Shown piece after piece: positions 13,199 to 22,555 of a stretch of DNA of 64,000 nucleotides (positions are counted from its first letter, which is position 1; each line of letters starts with the position of its first letter). This DNA comes from an uncultured Lachnospiraceae bacterium (GTDB lineage Bacteria > Bacillota > Clostridia > Lachnospirales > Lachnospiraceae). A program made the translations under genes and the position numbers. The stretch covers positions 62,001 to 126,000 of the forward strand of contig CAKRJP010000003.1 of NCBI GenBank assembly GCA_934351835.1, in the 5' to 3' direction. A model generated the notes under the pieces. That model did not search any database. It was given only the letters and a program-made list of their open reading frames with translations, and was not told where the DNA came from.

Positions 13199-14239
13199 AT
13201 GATTAAGGCGGGAATTATAGGTGCTACCGGTTATGCCGGGGGTGAACTGGTCAGAATACTTATGGGACATAAGGATGTAGAGATTGTGTGGTATGGTTCC
13301 AGAAGTTACATAGATAAGAAGTATGCAGATGTATATCAGAATATGTTCCGGATTGTGGATGCAAAATGTCTGGATGATAATATGGAAGAACTGGCAGAAC
13401 AGGCAGATGTAATTTTTACTGCAACACCGCAGGGATTTTGTGCTTCTGTAGTGAACGAAGAGATTTTAAGTAAGACGAAGATAGTGGACCTGAGTGCGGA
13501 TTTCCGTATTAAGGATGTAGAAACTTATGAGAAATGGTATAAGATTGAACATAAGAGTCCGCAATTTATTAAAGAAGCGGTTTATGGATTGTGTGAAATC
13601 AACAGAGAAGATATTAAGAAAGCACGCCTGGTTGCCAATCCGGGATGCTATACGACCTGTTCTATTTTAACAGCGTATCCTTTGGCGAAAGAAGGTATCA
13701 TCGATATGAATACGCTGATCGTAGATGCCAAGTCAGGAACTTCCGGAGCAGGAAGAAGTGCCAAGGTGGCTAATCTATTCTGTGAAGTCAATGAGAATAT
13801 GAAAGCATACGGTGTGGCGACCCACAGACATACGCCGGAGATTGAGGAACAGCTTGGATATGCATCCGGAGAAGACGTTGTGATCAACTTTACACCGCAT
13901 CTGGTTCCGATGAACAGAGGAATCCTGGCAACAGAGTATGCGACATTGAAAAAATCTGTGACTTACGAAGAAGTCAAGACAATCTATGATAAATATTATA
14001 AAGATGAGAAATTTATCCGTGTACTTCCGGAAGGTGTATGCCCGGAGACAAAATGGGTAGAGGGAAGTAACTATGTGGATATTAATTTTAAGATAGATGA
14101 GAGGACCAACCGCATTATCATGATGGGTGCGATTGATAATCTCGTAAAAGGAGCAGCCGGCCAAGCGGTACAGAATATGAATCTTCTGTTCGGACTTCCG
14201 GAAGATGAAGGTTTGAATCTTGTGCCAATGTTCCCATAA
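13199..14239 (+). CDS. argC: N-acetyl-gamma-glutamyl-phosphate reductase
   Basis: 346 residues, full length. It reduces N-acetylglutamyl phosphate to the semialdehyde with NADPH. The N-terminal GATGYAGGELVRIL binds the nucleotide, and the catalytic cysteine is C150 in NPGCYTTCS. HRHTPEIEEQ is a further family motif. ACAGGAGG lies 10 nt before the ATG. First gene of the argC-GNAT-argJ-argB-argD operon. Confidence 0.97.
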   Translation: MIKAGIIGATGYAGGELVRILMGHKDVEIVWYGSRSYIDKKYADVYQNMFRIVDAKCLDDNMEELAEQADVIFTATPQGFCASVVNEEILSKTKIVDLSADFRIKDVETYEKWYKIEHKSPQFIKEAVYGLCEINREDIKKARLVANPGCYTTCSILTAYPLAKEGIIDMNTLIVDAKSGTSGAGRSAKVANLFCEVNENMKAYGVATHRHTPEIEEQLGYASGEDVVINFTPHLVPMNRGILATEYATLKKSVTYEEVKTIYDKYYKDEKFIRVLPEGVCPETKWVEGSNYVDINFKIDERTNRIIMMGAIDNLVKGAAGQAVQNMNLLFGLPEDEGLNLVPMFP

Positions 14240-14262
14240 GATAAGGAAATGAGGAAGAACTT

Positions 14263-14712
14263 ATGTTGATTCGTATAATGGCAATTGAAGATTTTGAACA
14301 GGTACATGCGTTGTGGATGAAGATCAAGGGCTTTGGGATCCGAAGCATTGACGATTCCAGAGAAGGAATCGCCAGATTTTTAAAGAGAAATCCTACAACA
14401 AGTGTAGTTGCAGAAGAAGACGGAAAGATTGTAGGAGCAATTCTTTGTGGTCATGATGGAAGACGCGGCTGTATGTACCATGTATGTGTGGATGAGGCGT
14501 ATCGCTGCCATGGGATTGGAAAAGCCATGGTCGTGAAAGCCATGGAGGCTTTAAAGGCAGAAGAAATCAATAAAGTGAGTCTGATCGCATTTACCCAGAA
14601 TGATATCGGAAATGCGTTCTGGAATACAATCGGCTGGACGAAGCGAGAAGACTTAAACTACTATGATTTTACGTTGAATGATAAGAATATTACAGCGTTT
14701 AATGAAAAATAA
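14263..14712 (+). CDS. GNAT family N-acetyltransferase within the arginine operon
   Basis: 149 residues of GNAT fold. Motif A is HVCVDEAYRCHGIGKAMV (about residues 75-92), with the R-x-x-G-x-G acetyl-CoA loop as RCHGIG, and a C-terminal FWNTIGWTKREDLNYYDF resembles other small-molecule acetyltransferases. It lies 23 nt after argC and 55 nt before argJ, so it is cotranscribed. The position suggests work on glutamate or an arginine intermediate, for example an auxiliary N-acetylglutamate synthase, but its sequence is not a typical ArgA and ArgJ may already supply that activity. Confidence 0.8.
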   Translation: MLIRIMAIEDFEQVHALWMKIKGFGIRSIDDSREGIARFLKRNPTTSVVAEEDGKIVGAILCGHDGRRGCMYHVCVDEAYRCHGIGKAMVVKAMEALKAEEINKVSLIAFTQNDIGNAFWNTIGWTKREDLNYYDFTLNDKNITAFNEK

Positions 14713-14767
14713 AAGCAATGTAGTCAATGGAATGCAGATAATTGCAATATGTAAGGAGGATAAAAAG

Positions 14768-15991
14768 ATGGAAATCGTAAAAGGTGGAGTGACAGCAGCA
14801 AAAGGTTTTGAGGCAGCCAGCACGGCAGCAGGGATTAAATATAAAGACCGTACAGATATGGCACTGGTATACAGCCAGGTACCATGTGTGTCAGCCGGAA
14901 CATTTACAAAGAATGTGGTAAAAGCGGCACCGGTAAAATGGGACAGACAGGTGGTAGACAGTGGAGCAAAAGTACAGGCAGTGGTAGTAAACTCAGGAAT
15001 CGCCAATGCATGTACAGGATCAGAAGGCTTTGGGTATTGTAAAGATACAGCAGATGCCGCAGCAAAATATTTGAATATTTCAGCAGACGGTGTACTGATC
15101 GGCTCTACAGGTGTCATTGGAAAACAGATCCCTATCGACAAACTGACGGCAGGAATTGAGGTGCTGGCAGGAAAGAAAAATGATTCTTTAGAAAATGGTA
15201 CAGAGGCAGCTAAAGCAATCATGACAACAGATACTGCGGAGAAAGAACTTGCAGTAACCATCGAGGTTGGCGGAAAGACAGTAACCATCGGCGGTATGGC
15301 GAAAGGTTCCGGTATGATTCATCCAAATATGTGTACAATGCTTGCATTTATCACATCAGATGCAGTGATCACAAAAGAAGCATTACAAAAGGCATTGAGT
15401 GAGGATGTTGATGATACATATAATATGATTTCCGTAGATGGTGATACTTCTACAAATGATACGGTTGTTCTTCTGGCAAACGGACTGGCAGAGAACCCGG
15501 TAATTGAGTATGGAACAGATGATTATAAGAAATTTGCAGAGGCACTTCATGTTATTAATGAATATCTTGCAAAAAAAATTGCCGGTGACGGAGAAGGTGC
15601 GACAGCATTATTTGAAGTTAAAGCTATTGGATGCGAGAGTGTAGAGCAGGCAAAGACCCTGGCAAAATCTATCGTATGCTCCAATCTTACAAAGACAGCG
15701 ATCGCCGGCCACGATGCAAACTGGGGGCGTATCCTCTGTGCAATGGGATATTCCGGAGCACAGTTCGATCCTGAAAAAGTAGATTTGTTCTTTGAAAGTG
15801 CAAATGGTAAGATCCAGATCATCGAGAATGGTACAGCTGTAGACTACAGTGAGGCAGAGGCAACTAAGATTTTGTCAGCACCGGAAGTAACAGCAATCGC
15901 TGATGTTAAGATGGGAGATAAGACAGCAACTGCATGGGGATGTGACCTGACACATGGATACATCGAGATCAACGCAGATTACCGCAGTTAA
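14768..15991 (+). CDS. argJ: Glutamate N-acetyltransferase / amino-acid acetyltransferase
   Basis: 407 residues. ArgJ moves acetyl from N-acetylornithine to glutamate and, in bifunctional forms, also uses acetyl-CoA. The precursor cuts itself before a threonine nucleophile; here T190 lies in KGSGMIHPNMCTMLAF, where most relatives have ATML instead of CTML. The start at 14768 follows TAAGGAGG; the frame is open from 14678 but that would overlap the GNAT gene without a ribosome site. Third gene of the arginine operon. Confidence 0.96.
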   Translation: MEIVKGGVTAAKGFEAASTAAGIKYKDRTDMALVYSQVPCVSAGTFTKNVVKAAPVKWDRQVVDSGAKVQAVVVNSGIANACTGSEGFGYCKDTADAAAKYLNISADGVLIGSTGVIGKQIPIDKLTAGIEVLAGKKNDSLENGTEAAKAIMTTDTAEKELAVTIEVGGKTVTIGGMAKGSGMIHPNMCTMLAFITSDAVITKEALQKALSEDVDDTYNMISVDGDTSTNDTVVLLANGLAENPVIEYGTDDYKKFAEALHVINEYLAKKIAGDGEGATALFEVKAIGCESVEQAKTLAKSIVCSNLTKTAIAGHDANWGRILCAMGYSGAQFDPEKVDLFFESANGKIQIIENGTAVDYSEAEATKILSAPEVTAIADVKMGDKTATAWGCDLTHGYIEINADYRS

Positions 15992-16011
15992 TAGAAAGAA
16001 GGCAGAAAAAA

Positions 16012-16911
16012 ATGGATAAAAATATGCAGAAATATCTTGATAAAGCAGAAGTACTGATTGAGGCACTTCCTTATATTCAGCGTTTTAACCGCCGTATCAT
16101 CGTTGTAAAATATGGTGGAAGCGCAATGGTTGACGAAGAGTTAAAAGCCAGAGTTATTCAGGATGTTACATTGTTGAAACTGGTTGGATTTAAGCCGATC
16201 ATCGTACATGGCGGCGGAAAAGAAATCAGCCGTTGGGTAGGAAAAGTCGGAATGGAGCCACATTTTATCAATGGCCTTCGTGTAACGGATGAAGCAACTA
16301 TGGAACTGGTGGAGATGGTGCTTGGTAAAGTAAATAAGAGCCTGGTTCAGTTAGTTGAAGGACTGGGCGTCAGAGCCATCGGTATCAGTGGAAAAGACGG
16401 TAAGCTTTTGACGGTAGATAAGAAATATTCAGAAGGAGAGGACATTGGATTTGTAGGAGATGTAAAAGAAGTAAATACCTCCATTTTGTATGACCTTCTG
16501 GAGAAAGATTTCCTTCCGATCATCTGTCCGGTAGGTCTGGATGAGGACAATAATACTTATAATATCAATGCAGATGATGCTGCGTGTGCGATCGCAAAGG
16601 CAATGAAAGCCGAAAAACTTGCATTCCTTACAGATATCGAAGGTGTATACAAGGATCCGAAAGATCCATCCACTCTGATTTCAGAACTTACAGTATCAGC
16701 AGCACATCAACTGATGGAAAACGGATATATCGGGGGTGGTATGCTCCCGAAATTGAACAACTGCATTGATGCAATCGAGAATGGTGTATCAAGAGTACAT
16801 ATCCTGGATGGAAGAATCCCACATTGTCTGCTTCTTGAGATCTTTACGAATAAAGGTATCGGAACGGCAATTTTAAATGATGACAGTCAGAAATATTATA
16901 GTGGGGAGTAA
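16012..16911 (+). CDS. argB: Acetylglutamate kinase
   Basis: 299 residues. It phosphorylates N-acetylglutamate. Family motifs are VVKYGGSAM (about residue 29), PIIVHGGGKEIS (about 63) and the C-terminal GYIGGGMLPKLNNCIDAI. The extended N-terminal helix (MQKYLDKAEVLIEALPYIQR) is typical of arginine-inhibited hexameric enzymes, so feedback inhibition is likely. Begins 20 nt after argJ. Confidence 0.96.
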   Translation: MDKNMQKYLDKAEVLIEALPYIQRFNRRIIVVKYGGSAMVDEELKARVIQDVTLLKLVGFKPIIVHGGGKEISRWVGKVGMEPHFINGLRVTDEATMELVEMVLGKVNKSLVQLVEGLGVRAIGISGKDGKLLTVDKKYSEGEDIGFVGDVKEVNTSILYDLLEKDFLPIICPVGLDEDNNTYNINADDAACAIAKAMKAEKLAFLTDIEGVYKDPKDPSTLISELTVSAAHQLMENGYIGGGMLPKLNNCIDAIENGVSRVHILDGRIPHCLLLEIFTNKGIGTAILNDDSQKYYSGE

Positions 16912-16916
16912 GAATC

Positions 16917-18092
16917 ATGAATAATTATATGGAACAGACTAATGAAAATCTTTTACATACGTATAATCAGTTCCCAGTGGTATTAGACCACGGCGAAGGG
17001 GCTTACCTGTATGATACAGAAGATAAGAAGTATCTGGATTTTGCAGCCGGATATGCAGTGTCTTCCCTGGGTTATGGAAATAAAGAACTGAATGATGCTC
17101 TAAAGGCACAGATTGACAAATTATTCCACACATCTAATCTGTACTACAATACAACTTGTGGACAGGCAGCAGAGGATTTGAAGCGTATCACAGGCATGGA
17201 TCGTATTTTCTTTACGAACAGTGGAGGAGAAGCGGTAGAGGGTACGTTGAAAGCGGCAAGAAAATATGCATACAAAAAAGGAACCGGACGTTATGAGTTT
17301 ATTGCCATGAGAGAATCGTTCCACGGAAGAAGTTTTGGTGCAGTTTCCGTGACGGGACACGATGCATACAGAAAGCCATTTGAGCCATTGCTGACAGGAG
17401 TATCGTTTGCAGAATATAATGATCTGGACAGTGTCAAAGCACTGGTAACAGATAAGACCTGTGCAATCATTCTGGAACCATTACAGGGTGAGGGTGGAAT
17501 CAATCTGGCGACAGAAGAGTTTATGAAAGGTATCCGTAAACTGTGTGATGAAGAAGGAATCCTGATGATCTGCGATGAGGTACAGTGTGGAATGGGAAGA
17601 ACCGGATCTATGTTTGCATGGCAGTCTTACGGTATCAAACCGGATATTATGTCTATGGCAAAAGCAATCGGAAGCGGAATCCCGGTAGGTGCATTTGCAA
17701 TGACGGAAGAGATTGCCAAGTATTCTCTGGAACCGGGAGATCATGGAACCACTTACGGTGGAAATCCACTGGCATGTGCAGCTGTCAGCAAGACGATTGA
17801 GATTTTTGAAAAGATGGATCTTGTGAGCCACGTACAGGAAGTTGGTGCTTATCTGACAGAGAAACTGGAAGAATTAAAGGCAGACTATGACTGTGTAACA
17901 GCAGTCAAAGGAACCGGACTGATGCAGGGAATTCAGGTGACAAAACCGTTGTCTGAGATTACCAATGCAGCATTGAAAGAAGGACTTCTGCTCATCGGAG
18001 CAGGAGCAGATGTGATACGTTTTGTTCCACCACTTATTATTGATAAAGAACAGGTGGATGAAATGATCGAAATCTTAAAGAAAGTCCTGTAA
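16917..18092 (+). CDS. argD: Acetylornithine aminotransferase
   Basis: 391 residues, class III PLP aminotransferase converting N-acetylglutamate semialdehyde to N-acetylornithine. Motifs: FTNSGGEAVEGTLKAARKYA, ICDEVQCGMGRTG with the PLP-binding aspartate, SMAKAIGSGIPVGAF with the Schiff-base lysine, and HGTTYGGNPLAC. GGGGAG precedes the ATG. Last gene of the arginine operon; I see no clear intrinsic terminator after it. Confidence 0.95.
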   Translation: MNNYMEQTNENLLHTYNQFPVVLDHGEGAYLYDTEDKKYLDFAAGYAVSSLGYGNKELNDALKAQIDKLFHTSNLYYNTTCGQAAEDLKRITGMDRIFFTNSGGEAVEGTLKAARKYAYKKGTGRYEFIAMRESFHGRSFGAVSVTGHDAYRKPFEPLLTGVSFAEYNDLDSVKALVTDKTCAIILEPLQGEGGINLATEEFMKGIRKLCDEEGILMICDEVQCGMGRTGSMFAWQSYGIKPDIMSMAKAIGSGIPVGAFAMTEEIAKYSLEPGDHGTTYGGNPLACAAVSKTIEIFEKMDLVSHVQEVGAYLTEKLEELKADYDCVTAVKGTGLMQGIQVTKPLSEITNAALKEGLLLIGAGADVIRFVPPLIIDKEQVDEMIEILKKVL

Positions 18093-18188
18093 GATTTCAT
18101 AAGATTTTCAAAGAAAGAACGATCAAACTATATGTGAATAAATCACCAGTTGTCTGGGTACATTATCTGTAGAATGGAGGTGTGCCGG

Positions 18189-18620
18189 ATGACTGGTTTT
18201 TTGATTGCATTATTATCGGGGGCGCTGATGAGTGTTCAGGGAGTATTTAATACACAAGTGACGAAAACGACAGGATTATGGGTGAGTAATGGATGGGTGC
18301 AGTTCAGTGCTTTCTTGTTTTGTGTGGCGGCATGGTTTATGGCGGGACGGGATAGTATCCGGGTAATCGCGGAAGTGAGTCCGAAATATATGCTTCTCGG
18401 AGGCGTCATCGGGGCGGGTATCACATGGACGGTAATAAAGGGGATGGAGGCACTGGGACCTGCAAAGGCAACCCTTCTGATCGTGATCGCACAACTTTTA
18501 GTGTCGTATCTGATTGAGCTTTTTGGATTGTTTCAAGTAGAGAAAACACCACTGGAATGGCGCAAGGTGATCGGCATGGTGATTGCCTTGATTGGAGTTG
18601 CAATTTTCCAATGGAAATAG
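18189..18620 (+). CDS. DMT family transporter of the YdcZ/DUF606 type
   Basis: 143 residues with about five helices, beginning FLIALLSGALMSVQGVFNTQ and including VSNGWVQFSAFLFC and GMEALGPAKATLLIVIAQL. This is the half-size DMT form (DUF606/YdcZ) thought to act as a dimer; the substrate is unknown. The frame is open from 18150, but GGAGG 8 nt before the ATG at 18189 fixes the start. It stands 96 nt after argD and may be read through from that operon. Confidence 0.8.
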   Translation: MTGFLIALLSGALMSVQGVFNTQVTKTTGLWVSNGWVQFSAFLFCVAAWFMAGRDSIRVIAEVSPKYMLLGGVIGAGITWTVIKGMEALGPAKATLLIVIAQLLVSYLIELFGLFQVEKTPLEWRKVIGMVIALIGVAIFQWK

Positions 18621-18685
18621 TACAATAAATTTGTCTAGGCATAAGCGGGGTATACACAATTTCCTGTGAAATAAGGAGTTGTATT

Positions 18686-19372
18686 ATGCGAAAGACATGG
18701 AAAAAAGGTTTGATTTTTATTCGGAAAAAAGTGATTATTTTTGGGTTGGCGATGTTTCTTTGTGCAGGATGTAAGAGTAAAGAGACTTCATCAGAACTTA
18801 CAGAGATCACGGAAGATATGAGTGTTCAGGAAGAACAGACAGACGGCACAGAAAGCAGACAGGAAGAAAGTGAAAGCAATACGGAAAAGGGTAATTCGGC
18901 AAAGGATGGGAAATCTTTTGCAGATGCAGAAATCTTCGTACATGTCTGTGGTGCGGTGGTGAATCCTGGAGTTTACAATCTGCCTGCGGATAGTCGGCTG
19001 TATGAAGCTGTTTTGGCAGCGGGCGGACTGAAAGAAGATGCAGAGGATACTTCATTAAATCAGGCTTCTTTGGTGGAAGATGGACAGCAGATTTATGTTC
19101 CGACAAAAGAAGAAGTGGAAAAGGGAACGTTTGGGGGAGCGTCAGGAGAAGATTCTGTGGAAAATTCGCAATCTTCAGATGGAAAGATTAATATTAATAC
19201 AGCAGATAAGGAGCAGCTGATGACGCTTCCGGGAATCGGGGAGTCAAAAGCGGCTGCAATCATTAGTTACAGGGAGAAACACGGCAGTTTCCGGTCAGTC
19301 GAAGAACTGATGGAGATCAGTGGAATTAAAGAGGGCGTGTTTCAAAAAGTACGGGATATGATAACAATATAA
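18686..19372 (+). CDS. comEA: ComEA family lipoprotein with SLBB and helix-hairpin-helix domains
   Basis: 228 residues. A signal peptide with lipobox LCAGC (C29) is followed by an acidic low-complexity linker (residues 32-75), an SLBB domain (VHVCGAVVNPGVYNLPADS, about 80-135) and a C-terminal pair of helix-hairpin-helix motifs (INTADKEQLMTLPGIGESKA). ComEA binds double-stranded DNA at the membrane during natural transformation. The lipoprotein anchor replaces the usual transmembrane helix. comEC lies 3.2 kb downstream beyond a two-component system, which is an unusual split of the pair. Confidence 0.88.
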   Translation: MRKTWKKGLIFIRKKVIIFGLAMFLCAGCKSKETSSELTEITEDMSVQEEQTDGTESRQEESESNTEKGNSAKDGKSFADAEIFVHVCGAVVNPGVYNLPADSRLYEAVLAAGGLKEDAEDTSLNQASLVEDGQQIYVPTKEEVEKGTFGGASGEDSVENSQSSDGKININTADKEQLMTLPGIGESKAAAIISYREKHGSFRSVEELMEISGIKEGVFQKVRDMITI

Positions 19373-19402
19373 AGGCAGATAAGCTATAAAGGGGAGAATG
19401 TA

Positions 19403-20095
19403 ATGGACAGAAGGATTTTAGTGGTAGATGATGAAAAGCTGATCGTAAAAGGCATTCGTTTCAGTCTGGAACAGGATGACATGAAAGTAGACTGTGCTTA
19501 CGATGGTGAAGAAGCTTTAGAACTTGCAAAAGAGAATAAATATGATTTGATCTTGTTGGATGTGATGCTGCCGAAACATGACGGATTTGAAGTGTGTCAG
19601 ATGATCCGGGAATTTTCAGATGTACCGATTATTATGCTCACGGCAAAAGGTGATGACATGGATAAAATATTGGGACTGGAGTACGGTGCGGATGATTACA
19701 TAACAAAACCATTTAATATCCTGGAAGTAAAAGCGAGGATCAAAGCAATTTTAAGACGTGTGTCAAAGAACGGACATGGAAAAGAAGAAAATCCGAAGTT
19801 GATCGTAAAGGGCGATATGAAGATTGACAGTGAGAGCCACAGAGTCTTTATCGGCGACAAGGAAGTGAATCTGACAGCCAAAGAATTTGATCTTTTAGAA
19901 CTCCTTGCCACTAATCCGGCAAAAGTATACAGCAGAGAAGATCTTTTGAATATTGTATGGGGATACGAATATCCGGGCGATGCAAGAACCGTAGATGTAC
20001 ATATCCGTAGATTACGGGAGAAAATAGAGAGAAATCCTAGCGATCCGAAATATGTTTATACAAAATGGGGGGTTGGATACTATTTCAGAGGTTAA
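19403..20095 (+). CDS. OmpR/PhoB family response regulator
   Basis: 230 residues. Receiver domain (1-120) with phosphoacceptor D53 in LILLDVMLPKHDGF and the conserved lysine in MLTAKGDD; C-terminal winged helix (about 133-228) with EFDLLELLATNPAKVYSRED and RTVDVHIRRLREKIE. Closest in feel to WalR/PhoP-type envelope regulators. GGGGAG precedes the ATG. The next gene, its sensor kinase, overlaps its 3' end by about 44 nt. Confidence 0.95.
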   Translation: MDRRILVVDDEKLIVKGIRFSLEQDDMKVDCAYDGEEALELAKENKYDLILLDVMLPKHDGFEVCQMIREFSDVPIIMLTAKGDDMDKILGLEYGADDYITKPFNILEVKARIKAILRRVSKNGHGKEENPKLIVKGDMKIDSESHRVFIGDKEVNLTAKEFDLLELLATNPAKVYSREDLLNIVWGYEYPGDARTVDVHIRRLREKIERNPSDPKYVYTKWGVGYYFRG

Positions 20096-21515
20096 AAAAT
20101 ATTTCAAATTACATCTGTTTAAGAGTCTCCGTTTTCGTATTATCCTGTTGGTGACACTCATTGGTGTCATCCCCGGGATTGTTATGAAGATGGTGATCCT
20201 GAACAGTTATGAGAACAGGGCAGTAGAGGTACGGACTGCAGAAATTCAGAATCAATGTACAATTCTATGCAATCAGGTCAGCAATACAGATTTTATGGAC
20301 GGTCTTACGTCAGAGGAAATCGAGACTGAGATTTCGCAGCTTACGAATATCTATAACGGAAGGGTCATGATCATCGACCAGACATTTCACATTGAAAGAG
20401 ATACTTATGATATGGACACGGGAAAAACCATCGTGTCAGATAATGTTGTGCGCTGTTTTAAGGGAAATGGCACTTCCGGGTATGATGCAAAAAATAAATA
20501 CATAGAAGTGACCTCGCCGATTTTTAATGAGAAGGATGAGGTGATTGGAGTTATGCTGGTAAGTGTCTGTACAGATACGATTGCGGACTGTCTGGAAATG
20601 TTGAATGACCGTGCCAATATCGTACTTCTGACGGTGATCGTTGTAGTGCTTTTGATGGCGGCACTGTTCAGTTATCTGATCGTGCGTCCGTTTAAACGAG
20701 TGACAGGAGCCATAGAGGCTGTCTCTGATGGGTACGAAGAGGCTGTAGTAAAAGAAGATGCCTATGTGGAGACGATAAAGTTGTCAGAGGCTTTTAATAA
20801 AGCATTATCGCGAATGAAGGCATTGGATGATTCGAGAAATGAATTTGTTTCAAATGTGTCCCATGAATTAAAGACGCCGCTGGCATCTATGAAGGTACTG
20901 GCAGATTCGCTGTTACTTCAAGGGGAAGCACCGGTAGAACTCTATCAGGAATTTATGAAGGATATGTCTGGTGAGATCGAGCGGGAAAACCAGATCATCA
21001 ATGATCTTCTGTCTCTGGTTAAGATGGACAAGACTGCGAATAATATGAATATTACGCAGGAAAATATGAATGAGCTGGTAGAAAAAGTGTTGAAGCGTTT
21101 GCGTCCAATTGCAGTGGAGCATAATATCGAGGTCGTATTTGAAAGTTTCCGTCCGGTAACGGCTGAGGTGGATGAAATGAAATTATCTCTTGCACTTACG
21201 AATCTTGTGGAGAATGCAATTAAGTATAACAAGGAAGATGGATGGGTACATGTGTCCCTGAATGCAGATCACAAATTCTGTTATATCGAAGTGGCAGATT
21301 CCGGAATCGGAATTCCGGAGGAATCCGTAGATCATATTTTTGAGAGATTCTATCGTGTGGACAAATCGCATTCCAGAGAAATCGGTGGTACCGGGCTTGG
21401 ACTGGCAATTGCGAGAAGTGCGATTGTAATGCACCGTGGAGCTATTAAAGTATACAGTCAACCGGGAGAAGGAACGACATTTGCTGTGCGGATTCCTTTG
21501 ACTTACGTGGCCTGA
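20052..21515 (+). CDS. Sensor histidine kinase
   Basis: Up to 487 residues: TM1 about 28-50, an extracytoplasmic region of about 135 residues, TM2 about 188-212, HAMP, HisKA with H271 in VSHELKTPLASM, and a HATPase domain with NLVENAIKYNKEDG, ADSGIGIPEE and GGTGLGLAIARSA. It phosphorylates the regulator encoded just upstream. The start is uncertain: the ATG at 20052 overlaps the regulator by 44 nt and lacks a good ribosome site; a TTG at 20073 lies directly behind GGGGGG. The signal sensed is unknown; its neighbours suggest envelope state or competence. Confidence 0.93.
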   Translation: MFIQNGGLDTISEVKKYFKLHLFKSLRFRIILLVTLIGVIPGIVMKMVILNSYENRAVEVRTAEIQNQCTILCNQVSNTDFMDGLTSEEIETEISQLTNIYNGRVMIIDQTFHIERDTYDMDTGKTIVSDNVVRCFKGNGTSGYDAKNKYIEVTSPIFNEKDEVIGVMLVSVCTDTIADCLEMLNDRANIVLLTVIVVVLLMAALFSYLIVRPFKRVTGAIEAVSDGYEEAVVKEDAYVETIKLSEAFNKALSRMKALDDSRNEFVSNVSHELKTPLASMKVLADSLLLQGEAPVELYQEFMKDMSGEIERENQIINDLLSLVKMDKTANNMNITQENMNELVEKVLKRLRPIAVEHNIEVVFESFRPVTAEVDEMKLSLALTNLVENAIKYNKEDGWVHVSLNADHKFCYIEVADSGIGIPEESVDHIFERFYRVDKSHSREIGGTGLGLAIARSAIVMHRGAIKVYSQPGEGTTFAVRIPLTYVA

Positions 21516-21529
21516 TCCGGAGGTATCAT

Positions 21530-22513
21530 ATGTGTAAAGAGACTGGAAAAAATAGGAACGAAGCAAATAAGAGCATGATAAACAGAAGGGTCATAAAGAA
21601 AAAAATTATAAGTGGAGGAGCGGTTATTTTTTCTGCAATATGTCTGTTGACGGGATGTATTGGAAAAAAGAATTCTAAAACTTCAGAGTATTTTATCTGT
21701 TATATGAATACGGAAGAAACTTCCATGGTGAAAGAACCGTATGAATTAGAAGGAAAAACGACAAAAAATCAGATAACTGCTATGCTGGAAAAACTACAAG
21801 AAGATTCAAATTCTGATGATTATAAAAGTGTATTTCAGAATGCAGTAAAAATAGAAGACTGGAAATTTGCAGATTCCAAACTGAGCATTTATTTTAATGC
21901 GGCATATCAGAATATGACGATGGAGCAGGAAGTTTTATTTCGTGCAGCACTGGTACAGAGTCTGGGGCAGATTGAAGATGTGGATTATGTCAGATTTTTT
22001 GTTGGCGGAGAACCATTGATAAATACGGAAGGACAGGAAGTCGGATATATGAGCCCGGAGGATTTTGTTCAGAATATCGGATCTTCCCTGCATACATATC
22101 AGATGGGAAAATTCAAGTTATACTTTGCAAACAAAAAAGGAACGAATCTGGTATCGGAAACTGTGAATGTGAGGTACAACAGTAATATGTCCAGAGAAAA
22201 AGTTGTGATGGAACAGCTACTGAAAGGACCATCACAGAATAATATGAATATAGTGATACCGGAAGAAACAAAAGTGCTTGGAATTTCTGTAAAAGACGGA
22301 ATCTGTTATGTAAATCTGGATGAAGGCTTTCTGCCATCGGAATATACGGGAGACCCGAAACTGATTATCTATTCCATTGTGGATTCCATTGTGGCAAATG
22401 ACATTGCGGAACGTGTACAGATTTCTGTCAATGGAGATACGAATATCCGGTATATGGATACAGTAGATCTCAGCAGGCCGTTAGAGGCAGATGAAAATCT
22501 GATTCAAAATTAA
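21530..22513 (+). CDS. GerMN domain lipoprotein
   Basis: 327 residues with a signal peptide and lipobox LLTGC (C43). Two GerMN-like halves follow (about residues 80-175 and 195-310), each with a hydrophobic strand and a VYVNLD-type element (KDGICYVNLDEGFLP in the second). GerMN proteins include the germination protein GerM and LpqB partners of sensor kinases. GGAGG lies 5 nt before the ATG, 14 nt after the kinase gene, so it belongs to the same operon and may modulate the kinase outside the cell, as LpqB does for MtrB. That role is inference. Confidence 0.82.
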   Translation: MCKETGKNRNEANKSMINRRVIKKKIISGGAVIFSAICLLTGCIGKKNSKTSEYFICYMNTEETSMVKEPYELEGKTTKNQITAMLEKLQEDSNSDDYKSVFQNAVKIEDWKFADSKLSIYFNAAYQNMTMEQEVLFRAALVQSLGQIEDVDYVRFFVGGEPLINTEGQEVGYMSPEDFVQNIGSSLHTYQMGKFKLYFANKKGTNLVSETVNVRYNSNMSREKVVMEQLLKGPSQNNMNIVIPEETKVLGISVKDGICYVNLDEGFLPSEYTGDPKLIIYSIVDSIVANDIAERVQISVNGDTNIRYMDTVDLSRPLEADENLIQN

Positions 22514-22555
22514 AGGATAATTATGAAAGCATGTTAAAAACAGGAGGATGATACT

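Noticed and set aside
14678..14767. Upstream start for argJ at 14678
   Set aside because: It would overlap the acetyltransferase gene and has no ribosome site, whereas 14768 has AGGAGG at good spacing and the conserved N-terminus.
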